Below are positions 1 to 9,042 of a DNA stretch of 64,000 bases, piece after piece (position 1 is the stretch's first letter; every line of letters starts with the position of its first letter). The notes below the pieces were generated by a model. The model worked only from the letters and a program-made list of their open reading frames with translations, had not been told where the DNA came from and made no database searches. The stretch spans positions 98,142,855-98,206,854 of the forward strand of contig CM043943.1 in NCBI GenBank assembly GCA_014529385.2. The letters run 5' to 3'. Both the position numbers and the translations under genes were made by a program. The DNA is from Adiantum capillus-veneris (taxonomy: Eukaryota; Streptophyta; Polypodiopsida; Polypodiales; Pteridaceae).

Positions 1-118
1 CTTCTGTAATGTGTAGATAATAGTGATTTCTTATTACATTTTCACAAAAGAATATGTGTACATACCTGACGGCCCGCCCACTTACCTGGGCGACCACATT
101 GGGCTTTATACCCCAACA
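1..118 (-). repeat. Copia A 3' LTR, partial
   Basis: It aligns base for base in length with 8925-9042 of the 5' LTR, with scattered substitutions. In element orientation it begins TGTTGGGGTATA, directly after the purine tract at 119-129. The rest of the LTR lies to the left of the window. Confidence 0.92.
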
Positions 119-129
119 ACCTCCCACTT
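119..129 (-). other. Copia A polypurine tract
   Basis: On the minus strand this reads AAGTGGGAGGT immediately upstream of the LTR. It is the plus-strand primer for reverse transcription. The same 11 bases occur at 2587-2597 in the nested element. Confidence 0.88.
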
Positions 130-207
130 GAAGTCCAATGTGGTACTTTAAGTGTGAGAGAAGCTACTATACAAGCTAATATACAAGAGATGTAGAGAAG
201 TGATGTA

Positions 208-1368
208 CTACCCTACACCTAACTGCTTGCGAAAATGCACAAAGCTCTCTGAGGGAAGTCCTTTTGTAAGTAGATCAGCAGGATTTTCTGTGGTGTGAAC
301 TTTGACAAGCTGAAGTTGCTTATCCTCGAGCATTTCCCTCATGAAATGATACTTCACATCCACATGCTTTTTCTTTGAGGGATAAACTGGATTGCGAGCC
401 AATTGTATAGCACTTTGACTATCACAATATAACACAGGCATCTCTTCTTTGATTCCCAAATCTGTTACTAGTCGATTAAGCCAAATTGATTCTTTGCATG
501 CCTCTGATGTTGCAACATATTTAGCCTCTATAGTAGACTGAGTAACACAATCTTGTAATCTAGAACGCCATGATACTGCTCCACCAGCCAATGTAAAGAC
601 ATACCCTGACGTAGACCTTCGGTTGTCTAAGTCACCTGCATAATCTGAGTCTGTAAAACCATTTACACTTAGCTCCTGACTCCCATAGCATATACGCATA
701 CTCTTTGTAGCTTTCAGGTATCTCAATATTCCTTTCACTGCCTCCCAATGTTTCTTGCCTGGGTTTGACATGTATCGACTCACTACTCCCACTACAAATG
801 CAATGTCTGGGCGAGTATCAATCATTGCATACATCAAACTACCCACTGCAGACGCATATGGAATCTTATCCATTTCAGCTTGTTCTTCCTCAGACACAGG
901 ACAATCTTGTTTGCTAAGTTTCACATATGGTGGCAACAGAACAATCAATGCCTTTCCCTTCTCCATATTGAAACGTTGCAAAACCTTGTCAATATACTCT
1001 GTTTGAGATAACCAAATCAACTTCTTTGATATGTCTCTCTCAATGCACATACCAAGTATATGACTTGCCTCACCCATGTCTTTCATGTCAAACGATTTTT
1101 CCATCTTTGACTTCAAAGCTGAAATTTCTTCCAAGTACTTGCCAGCAATCAACATGTCATCCACATACAAAATAAGGATCAGCCAACTGCCATCCTTAGC
1201 TCTCTTTGTATATAGACAGTGATCGAACTCACTACGTTTGTAGCCTTAAGAAAGCATAAAGTTGTGGAACTTATGGTACCATGCCCTCGGTGATTGTTTT
1301 AAGCCATAAAGACTCTTTAACAACTGGCATACCCAATCTTCCTTTCCTTTCTCAACAAACCCTTCTGG
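208..1368 (-). pseudogene. Copia A reverse transcriptase C-terminal part and RNase H
   Basis: The open stretch 208-1170 begins inside the RT at the YVDDM catalytic motif, continues through LMYAMIDTRPDIAF and ends with a complete copia RNase H: STSGYVF, the SWRSRLQ region, STIEAKY with the catalytic Glu, LYCDSQSAIQLA with a catalytic Asp, and KHVDVKYHF near the end. The natural stop follows RKQLGVG. Between 1171 and 1368 the RT palm (tyrosine-rich YGLKQ-type region) can be traced only across a frameshift and a stop. The domain would degrade the RNA template and copy it into cDNA inside the virus-like particle. Because the upstream frame is broken it is a remnant. Confidence 0.88.
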
Positions 1369-2391
1369 CTACTGCATGTAAATTTCCACATCTAAATCAC
1401 CATGCAAGAACGTTGTCTTGACATCCATTTGGTGCAACACCAAATCTAATATGGCAACCAATGCAAGAAAGCATCTCAATGTAGTCATCTTGACCACCGG
1501 AGAGAAGACTTCATCAAAGTCAATGCCTTGTTCTTGCTTAAAGCCCTTGGCAACAAGCCTTGCTTTGTACTTTGGCTGACTATCATGAGCGGTGATCTTA
1601 TACCTGTAAACCCATTTACAAGGTAGAGCCTTTTTGCCCTGTGGTAATTTAACTAGCTTCCATGTCTGGTTTTTATGCAGAGCTGTCATCTCTGACTGCA
1701 TGGCCAATTGCCAATTCCCGGAGTCCTTCATTTGCACTGCTTCCTTGTAACATGAAGGCTCATTGCAATCAGTCAACATGACATAGTTCATAGATGGAAC
1801 AAACCTACCAGGAGATCGCGTGATACGTCCAGATCTACGCACAATAGGTGGCTCAGGCTCAGCCACAACCTGTGGTTCCACTCTATCTTGTCCTTGCTCC
1901 TCTTGAGCCCTGACATTTTGTCTTACACGTGCAGGTCCATCTTCTTGGAAGACAACTCTTCTAATCTCCTCAACCCTCTCTGGTTTAGAATGATATTTGG
2001 CTTCATTAAAGTGAACATCATTGTTGCGGATAACCTTTCTAGATTCGGGATCCCAAAGTCTGTACCCCATCTCACCGGAATTACCATAGCCTAAAAAGAT
2101 GCACTTTCTACTCTTTGGCTCAAGTTTGTTCCTAAATTCCTTTGCAACGTGAGTATATGCCTCACAGCCAAAGACTCTGAGATGCTTGTATGAGGGCACC
2201 TTGCCTGACCATACCATCTCTGCCACTAAATCCTTCTGCAAAACCTTGCTAGGAGATCTATTTATAAGATGAACAATTGTTGATACAGCCTCAGCCCAAA
2301 ACCCATTTGGCAGTTGTGCATTAGACAACATACTTCTAACCTTCTCTTGTATGGTCCTATTTATCCTCTCAGCAACACCATTTTGAGGAGG
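1369..2391 (-). pseudogene. Copia A integrase C-terminal half and RT N-terminal half
   Basis: It starts right after the nested insertion at NPPQNGVAERINRT, which holds the catalytic Glu of the integrase DDE triad. The copia GKVPSYKHLRVFGCEAY and FLGYG motifs follow, then an acidic linker, then the RT entry WKLVKLPQGKKALPCKWVY, KARLVAKGF and LVLHQMDVKTTFLHGDL. The frame ends at a TAG (1369-1371) exactly where the family has Gln in the QPEGF motif, so a CAG to TAG change is the simplest explanation. The N-terminal half of the same integrase lies at 5947 and beyond. Confidence 0.9.
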
Positions 2392-2396
2392 ATTGT

Positions 2397-2586
2397 TGAA
2401 GGGGATCGGGGAGCACCACAGACGGAGAGTGAGAGAGAGAAGGAGACACACGATGCACATATATGGGTGGGGAGAGTCAAAGAGTGAGCAGCCCCCTATA
2501 CACTTATGCTATGTATAAGGTATACAAGTCAGTGGGCGCCCAGACTCTGGGCTGCCGGGCAAGGCACAGGCGCCTATACCCCAACA
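2397..2586 (-). repeat. Nested copia 3' LTR
   Basis: 190 bp, in element orientation TGTTGGGG to CCCTTCA. It is nearly identical to 5752-5941. The adjacent polypurine tract is 2587-2597. Confidence 0.95.
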
Positions 2587-2665
2587 ACCTCCCACTTAAA
2601 GGCGACTGTGCCTTTGAGCAAGGGAACCTAGTCTAAAGACTACAAAAGGTGAGAGAAAACCGCTC

Positions 2666-3484
2666 TCAATCGATGCCCACCGGCTGGCTGTGATCGTGTG
2701 CATCCGACTGTCCCGCTCCCTTGTAAGTCCATACACCACCAGACATACCGCACACGTACTGCAAGTATATACGCAATACCTGCATATCTCCCTCATGCAC
2801 TATGCCATCATCAGTCAACAAATGACTGACAACCCCAACTGCAAATTCTCCCACTGCAACTGCTATATCCGGTCTCAGGATCAACATCTCATACATGAGA
2901 CCACCGAATGCCGATGCAATGCTAGCGGGCCCTGCTAGCTCTACGGAGCATGCATCAACATATATATCCCTGGCAATAGGCATCTTTGACTGACAAGGCG
3001 TGTCAGCCACATGCATCTCCTGACTGTCCGCAAAAGACACATCAACCTGTCGTGCAACCTCAGAGCAAACCAGCTGCTCTAGATGTCTGTTGGAAGACAT
3101 ATCCTGCACAACTATATCCCCATGCTCACTGTCGAGCATAGAAAGGAATGACTGCATAATCGCTGACATCTCAGTCTCCTCTGCAATCATCCACTGCAAA
3201 CATGACCACTCAATCTGTTGTGACTCACTAGAGCTCTCATGCTCTAACTCCGTATGCATAGACTCTTGCACAACGTCCTCCTGTCGTGACTCACTAGAGC
3301 AAGACCGCTCTACCTGTCTATCCTGCATAGAAGTATCTCGCACAACTGACTCTCTGCTTTGCTCAGTCACTAGCAAAGCATGCATGTCTGACTCTGTCAC
3401 CTCTCTGTGTGACTGCTCAAGTCGTGCCCCAACTGTGTGCACAACGAGCTCACTACTCTGCACTCCATGCAAAGCATCCTGCAA
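2666..3484 (-). pseudogene. Low-complexity Ser/Glu/Gln-rich ORF ending in a copia RT-RNase H scrap
   Basis: About 190 residues are built of repeated short blocks rich in Ser, Glu, Gln and Val (SSESRQEDVVQES and similar). The last 85 residues contain ASAFGGLMYEMLILRPDIAV and VLRIYLQYV, recognisable as the copia stretch between the RT palm and RNase H (compare Copia A at 620-870). Everything between protease and this point, including integrase and RT catalytic core, is missing. The repetitive part has no family I recognise. It probably represents an internal deletion later expanded by local duplication. It is unlikely to make an enzyme. Confidence 0.6.
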
Positions 3485-3502
3485 CCCACAAGCAAAAGAG
3501 AC

Positions 3503-4660
3503 TCACCTGCTCTCTCGCTCTCTACCTAGCTGCGTGATCACAGAGACAACACCGTCTCTCGCGTGATCCACATGCAATGGGTAACCTGTACCACTCCTGG
3601 CACCTCTCGCAATCACTAGCGAACCCAAATGCATCACAAAATGTCGCTCTCGTAGCAAAATTTGACATCCACAATCTCTAAGCTGACCAATCGAGATCAA
3701 ACTCAATGTCAAATCTGGTACATAGCGCGCATGTCGTAACAAGTAAGATGCACCACTCGGTAATGACAATCTCACATCTCCTGCACCTGCTATCGCATGC
3801 ACCGATCCATCGGTCAAACGTACACTGCCAAGCATCCCGCTAGAATAGCTACAAAACCATGCACGATGCGGCGTGACATGAAACATAGCATCTGCGTCTA
3901 GCAACCACTGCGAAGGGAGTGCACTATCCACATGTATAGCATCTCGTGCATAGCTTGAGGTAAAAGTGACATCCCCGTCACTAGTATACTCCGACACTAC
4001 ATGTGCCTCAAATGTCAAAGCAACTGAGTCCATGGCATCACTACATACATCTTTGAGACTGCCATGTCTCCTACGATGTCGCATACGACGAAAACAACGC
4101 CGTCTAACGTGTCCAGAATGACCACAATACCAACATGTCACCTGTCGGCGTGCTCGTGAATGTACATGTCTCACACAAGTCCGTGATGACTCAGATCTAT
4201 CATACATATCATGTAATCTGCGCCAAAGTGCTCTCGAAGTAGTCTCATACATAACAAGAGCATATACAGATTCCGCAAGGTGCAAAGAGAGCGTAGATAG
4301 TGCCATCTCCTCTAGCTCCTTCCACTGATCGTCAGACATGTTTGAAGGTCTACCTGCATCACCACTCAATGGTCGATGCAACCCTCACTGTGTCAATGCA
4401 TCAAGCATACACTCTCTCCATGCCGCAAAGTCTGACCCATCAAACACGCGCATCTGTGAGAGGTCACAATCTGATCGATCACCTGTCTCTACCATGAGCA
4501 CAATGTAGCAAACTAGAAAGCAAAACCACCTCACCAAAAACACCTGGAAACTGTCTACAAATATGGCCAGAAACACAATGTAAAACCTGTGAGACACACT
4601 CCAAAATAGAGCTCCCACAATGTCAATACAAGCCTCACCTGCTCTAGTATCACACTGCAA
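3503..4660 (-). pseudogene. Nested copia gag with zinc knuckle and degenerate protease
   Basis: The N-terminal part (4385-4660) contains FDGSDFAAWRECMLDAL, the copia gag entry. After a stop at 4385 the frame 3503-4381 resumes with WKELEEMALSTLSLHLAESVYALV, matching Copia A gag. It then jumps to a CCHC zinc knuckle (CWYCGHSGHVRRRC), skipping about 80 residues of gag. Next comes the protease region: QWLLDADAMFHVTPHRAWF corresponds to the usual WxxDSGxSxHxx, so the catalytic Asp is present but Ser-Gly is replaced by Ala-Asp. The copia VRLTDG, VPDLTLSLISIGQL motifs follow. Gag would form particles; the protease is probably inactive. Confidence 0.75.
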
Positions 4661-5737
4661 TCTGTGAGCTAATCACCAAGCCCACACTGTGTGGTATCGA
4701 TGCATACACACGCACAAATCTCCCACCTGCAGAGAACACTGCACGCAAATGCTGAGTGCAACCTGCAATCTCTACCTAGATCGCATAAATGATACGCATA
4801 AAACTCCTGGGAAAATTTCGCCAGAGTTTCGACGCACAATGGCTATCAACACAAAATAACCATTTTCCTGCAAGCTCAATACAATGAGCAATCAATGCTC
4901 ATCAAACTACACTCAACATACATCAACGGAGTGACCGCGCCTAAGCAAACGCCAAAAGATTTGCAATCCGGAAACTTGATCAATGCGAAAACAATGCTCT
5001 CAAGAGAGCTCACCGGCACTTGAAAGTGCTCGTCAAAATGCATGTATAATGGGCATCAACCATGCGCCATAACCATATGCAAACCATCCGCAAAGACCAT
5101 GAATCCAAGCACAAAATCACTGCCAAAGTATCCTGTGAAAACCAGTGAAAGAAGCTCCACCTGTGTGCTCCAAAAACCTGCGTCTCTCAAGAGACCGCTT
5201 CGGTGGTGTGTAAACGCCTCCGTAATTCGTTGCCCAAGTCTACCAAAAAACCCTCAAACCACAAGCTTAACACAAGCTGCAATTGCATCTTCAGCTCAGA
5301 ATTTATGCACTCAACTTCAAGCATCTCCCGTGCTTCCAAAAGTGCATCAAACTCGCACACAATGCGACAACAGAAAATATGGAATTTCTGTATACAGTCA
5401 GTCTGAGCTGAATATCAGCAAAACGGTGAGGAATTTGCAAAAAGTTTCTTCTGCAAAGTTGTAGACCACATCGAAACGGATGGGATGAGCGGCCAGAATT
5501 CTCAGATTTGCATTCTACAAGGAGAAAAACGAATCTGAAAACAGTGCTACTGCGCACACAGTTTTTAGGGTAGCACCTTCACTTACACACAATCTTCCAC
5601 ACTCCTTTCTGAGCTTCCACAAGAGCATACATCACTCTAACTGAGCTCACAAGATTTCTTAATCTCTCTACCGTCGAGAGCGAGCGAGCTATCGCCTCGA
5701 AGCTCTCAAAGTCGTCGTGCTCTCCGCGGTCACCATA
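4661..5737 (-). other. Nested copia 5' leader
   Basis: This is the roughly 1.1-kb untranslated leader between primer site and gag. Short ORFs on both strands have no recognisable content. A long leader also precedes Copia A gag (7739-8836), consistent with a shared ancestry. Confidence 0.6.
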
Positions 5738-5749
5738 GCTCTGATACCA
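5738..5749 (-). other. Primer binding site, initiator Met tRNA type
   Basis: On the minus strand it reads TGGTATCAGAGC, the standard plant copia site for initiator tRNA-Met, two bases inside the 5' LTR. The spacing is the same as in Copia A. Confidence 0.93.
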
Positions 5750-5751
5750 AT

Positions 5752-5941
5752 TGAAGGGGATCGGGGAGCACCACAGACGGAGAGTGAGAGAGAGAAGGAG
5801 ACACACGATGCACAGATATGGGTGGGGAGAGTCAAAGAGTGAGCAGCCCCCTATACACTTATGCTATGTATAAGGTATACAAGTCAGTGGACGCCCAGAC
5901 TCTGGGCGGCCGGGCAAGGCACAGGCGCCTATACCCCAACA
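5752..5941 (-). repeat. Nested copia 5' LTR
   Basis: 190 bp, bounded by TG and CA, followed by the ATTGT target duplicate. It would carry the promoter for the element on the minus strand. Confidence 0.95.
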
Positions 5942-5946
5942 ATTGT

Positions 5947-7108
5947 AAGGAGCGGTAAGTTCACGTTTTATACCTTTTGACTCACAAAAGTCCTGAAAGG
6001 CCTTTGAAACATACTCTCCACCATTGTCAGTGCGTAAGCATTTAAGCTTCTTGCCACTCCGATTCTCCACAAGTGTCACAAATGTTTTGAAAACACTAAA
6101 CGCTTCATCCTTGTGCTTGAGAAAGTAAACCCATACTTTCCTCGAGTAATCATCTATAAATGTCATAAAGTAAGAAGCTCCCCCTAGAGATAGGTTAGGC
6201 ATAGGTCCACACAAATCACTATGAACAAGTGCCAACTGTGTATCTCTTCTACTGCTTCTATGCTTATGTGGCTGCTGTGTTTGCTTACCATACAGACAAT
6301 GTTCACAGAATTCAAAATCATTAAATGACAAGCCAGGCAAATAACCAGAACGAGACAAGAGTTCCATCCCCTTCTTGGACATATGTCCTAACCGGCTATG
6401 CCACAAAGAAACGTTCGCCTGCTCGGTTACATTGATTACATTTTTAGAGACATTTGATACATAAATCATGTAAAGTCCTCCAAACTTTACTCCATGTGCT
6501 ACTGTCATAGAACCCTTGGATATCTTCCACATATTCTGTCCAAAAGTGGTGACGTAGCCAGCATCATCAAGTAAACATGTGCTAATCAAGCTCTTTGTAA
6601 TTGCGGGAACATGTCTCACATTCTTCAGCGTGAAAGAAGAGCCATTCTGAAACTTCAATTGAACATCTCCAACACCTAAGATCTCACATGTCTGCCCATT
6701 GCCTAGCCAAACATGATCTTTAGTGGTCACATAAGAGGTAAACCACTCCTTGTTTGGAGACACATGAAGTGATGTCCCTGAGTCTATAATCCAGTCACTC
6801 AGTGCATTTCCATCAGATGTTGTAAGAAGAGCTGAGTCCATTGTATTCTTCAAAAAGTAGATGTCTCCTGACACTAGACTGTCATCCTCTGCAACAGTGT
6901 TTGTCACATTTATTTCTTGAATCTTCACTGAGGACTTGTTCTTCTCACCATGGTCTTCAGCTTTCTCTTTGACTTTTTCTGCTTTCCATTCTCTGCAGTC
7001 TCTTTTCATGTGACCCTTCTTGCCACAATGGTAGCATTCTATGTCACTCTTGCCTTTAGCACTGCGGGACTTGCTACAAGACTGATTCCTCTTTCCACCT
7101 TTGTACTT
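5947..7108 (-). pseudogene. Copia A zinc knuckle, protease and integrase N-terminal half
   Basis: In order: CCHC knuckle CYHCGKKGHMKRDC (about 6995-7036), protease active site WIIDSGTSLHVSPNKEWF (about 6765-6820, catalytic DSG intact), the VRHVPAITKSLIS motif, then the integrase HHCC zinc finger (LWHSRLGHMSKKGME ... FCEHCLYGKQ) and two of the three DDE residues (HSDLCGPM and RTDNGGEY). The frame runs into the nested element after RELTAPYN. The third catalytic residue is at 2370 or so, on the other side. The TAA at 7109-7111 separates it from gag. Confidence 0.9.
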
Positions 7109-7738
7109 TTATTTGGTCCTTCCCCTGAAAACTAAGGCTGTTCCTTTGCCTTTGTCCATTGTCTTTCTATTGGTTTCTTCAGTAAGCAGACTTCCTTCTA
7201 CACCTGCTATGTTCAAACCATCTGGAGGTGCAGAATTACTCAAAGTTGTGCGAAAAGTGTCCCAACTTTTCGGCAATGTGATCAACATGAACATAGCTCT
7301 AACAGGTTCATCAAACTTGACACCTTGAGTTGACAACTGACTATAGATTGTGTTGAATTCATTCAGATGATTGGACATAGGTGTCCCTTCTTTCATCTTC
7401 AAGTCAACAAGCTTCTTAAGCCAGTATACCTGTGAAGCTGCACTCTGCTTCTCATAAAGATCACTCAGCTTTAACCATGCTTGATAAGCCGACATCTCGT
7501 CTGCTACATTGAAGTAAACGCTTTCTCCCAAAGTCAGCATAATGGTAGAAAGTGCCAATTCATCCATTTCGCTCCATTCATCTTCGTCCATATCTTTTGG
7601 TTTTATCCCCTTGAGCTTTATAGGTTTTATCTGCTTCTTTTGTACCAACACGTGCCAAATCTGCTTCTTCCACAATGGGAAATTGGTTCCATCCAACTTC
7701 TTGATATTGTAAAGAGTAGTGTCCTGTGATCCAGCCAT
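7109..7738 (-). pseudogene. Copia A gag (capsid)
   Basis: 209 codons starting MAGSQDTTLYNIKKLDGTNFP. It contains the copia gag core: LDGTNFPLWKKQI, then ELALSTIMLTLGESVYF, LYEKQSAASQVYWLKKLVDLKM and a FMLITLPKSWDTF block, the UBN2-type fold. The start was chosen because the family begins a few residues before the LDGxNFxxW motif and no earlier in-frame Met fits. It stops at a TAA about 25 codons before the zinc knuckle, so the nucleocapsid and pol are cut off. The protein would assemble particles that package element RNA. No partner proteins can be inferred beyond its own pol. Confidence 0.85.
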
Positions 7739-8836
7739 AGCTACGCTTCATAGTAGTTTACTTTCCTGGGAAAAATTCGGCAGAGTTTCCCCTGTAAACT
7801 GACCTCTGAACCAATATCAATCTGTCAAATGAACCAAGAAAGCTTCAGATTCTGCAGAACTTTTGGCAAAGTCTCCTTTGTAAAATGGCTCTGGTGTACT
7901 CAAAAAACAAACAAAAAATAGCTCAAAAAACCACTATCTCTCTAACACTGTAAGCTGTGGGTAAACCTGTCCTGCACCTGTACTGTCTCTCACTGTCCTA
8001 CATTGTCATGTCACACTGTCCTGTAAGCATAGACTGCGACAATGCCTCAACGGCAGTAAAGCAAAGATGCAATCCCAACTGTCTAGCTCACAGTCAATAC
8101 ATCCTAGCTGCCTATGTAAGGGTGCTCGAGGGATCGCTCCAAGACCTGTATCACCGAAAGGATCTCAACATTCGAGAATCCCCCAGCTCAATAAAACCTC
8201 ACTCGACCCTCAACAAAGGCTGCAGTAAATCTGACAGTATATAGACTTCCCACAAAGTCATACATCAACAAATTTCCCACTATATGCTGTAACCGCTGCG
8301 GCGGTTGTTTGCTGCGTGACTCACAGCCAGCAAACCCTCAACAGACATACATCATCTCTGACAATACATCCCATGTGGAAGTACCTGTAATGTCAGGATG
8401 AAATCTGGAATATCAAGCAGCAAACACAAGTTACCTGATGAACTAGTGGATGTCGCCTACAGTCTATGTGTAGATGCGCCCGTGTCGTATGTGACACGCC
8501 TCCAAGAACTGTGAGCCGTCCTTCGATGTGTAGACAGCCACAAATCAACACTCTGGGAGTGTCGATATCCTCAGCACCTGCAGTCGTAGCCCGAAAACCC
8601 CAAAATTGCAGAGTCGGATCTGCACCCGCCGAGACCACGTAGTCGAAAATGGCCTGCGCAGATCTTTGTCGAAGCTGAACGGTGGCCGAGATGACCTCAG
8701 AATGAAATTCTGAGAACACCAAGACCTTCGGGCCCTCCCACAGGAATTGGAGCCGTGTCTTCGCCTGTCGAATCTCACTCCAATCTGAGCAGGTGACTCT
8801 AGCTACCTGCAAATGCTGCCCCGAGCCTCGATCTGA
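7739..8836 (-). other. Copia A 5' leader
   Basis: Untranslated leader between primer site and gag ATG, about 1.1 kb. It contains only short ORFs of no recognisable family (for example 8393-8812 minus). No RNA motif was identified. Confidence 0.6.
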
Positions 8837-8848
8837 GCTCTGATACCA
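8837..8848 (-). other. Copia A primer binding site
   Basis: Reads TGGTATCAGAGC on the minus strand, two bases from the LTR edge; matches initiator tRNA-Met sites of plant copia elements. Confidence 0.93.
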
Positions 8849-8850
8849 TT

Positions 8851-9042
8851 TGAAGGAGTACGAGCGGAAGTGCGACGCGAGAGAGAGTGCGAGAAGAAGA
8901 GTACGACGATATGGTGAACTCGCTCTTCTGTAATGTGTAGAGCAAAGTGAGTTCTTATTAGGTTTTCACAAAAGAATATGTGTACATACATGGCGGCCGG
9001 CCCACTTACCTGGGCGACCACATTGGGCTTTATACCCCAACA
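8851..9042 (-). repeat. Copia A 5' LTR
   Basis: 192 bp. In element orientation it runs from TGTTGGGGTATA to CTCCTTCA. Both termini match those of the nested element's 190-bp LTR, though the middles differ. Confidence 0.93.

Larger units (their letters stand above)
2397..5941 (-). mobile_element. Nested non-autonomous copia derivative (gag-only, TR-GAG-like)
   Basis: This is a complete insertion: 190-bp LTRs at 2397-2586 and 5752-5941, target duplication ATTGT at 2392-2396 and 5942-5946, primer site and purine tract. The LTRs differ at three positions by eye. The interior holds a gag with zinc knuckle, a degenerate protease and a short RT/RNase H scrap, but no integrase and no RT core. It therefore depends on enzymes from another element. 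It sits inside the integrase core of Copia A, whose reading frame continues precisely once the insert and one TSD copy are ignored. TR-GAG elements are the nearest described class (established knowledge); assignment to it is inference. Confidence 0.93.
1..9042 (-). mobile_element. Copia A, Tork-like Ty1/copia retrotransposon (3' LTR cut by window edge)
   Basis: Read on the minus strand the order is 5' LTR (8851-9042), primer site, gag, protease, integrase, RT, RNase H, polypurine tract and 3' LTR (1-118). This gene order and the YVDDM reverse transcriptase motif identify Ty1/copia; the MLIAGK context after YVDD resembles the Tork/Tnt1 lineage (family knowledge). The coding part is interrupted at 2397-5941 by another element and carries several stops, so it is not autonomous now. 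The visible 118 bp of the 3' LTR differ from the 5' LTR at roughly a tenth of positions, so it is clearly older than its nested guest. It inserted into gypsy G1: the 5 bases after the LTR are GAAAT (9043-9047), and the partner TSD copy lies outside the window. Confidence 0.93.

Noticed and set aside
3090..3566. Plus-strand Ser/Cys-rich ORF opposite the nested element
   Set aside because: It is the antisense reading of a repetitive coding block; the minus-strand frame connects to recognisable copia sequence.
5738..5749. Possible tRNA-Met gene fragments at the several GCTCTGATACC sites
   Set aside because: They are only 11-12 bases, always adjacent to LTR edges; they are primer binding sites.
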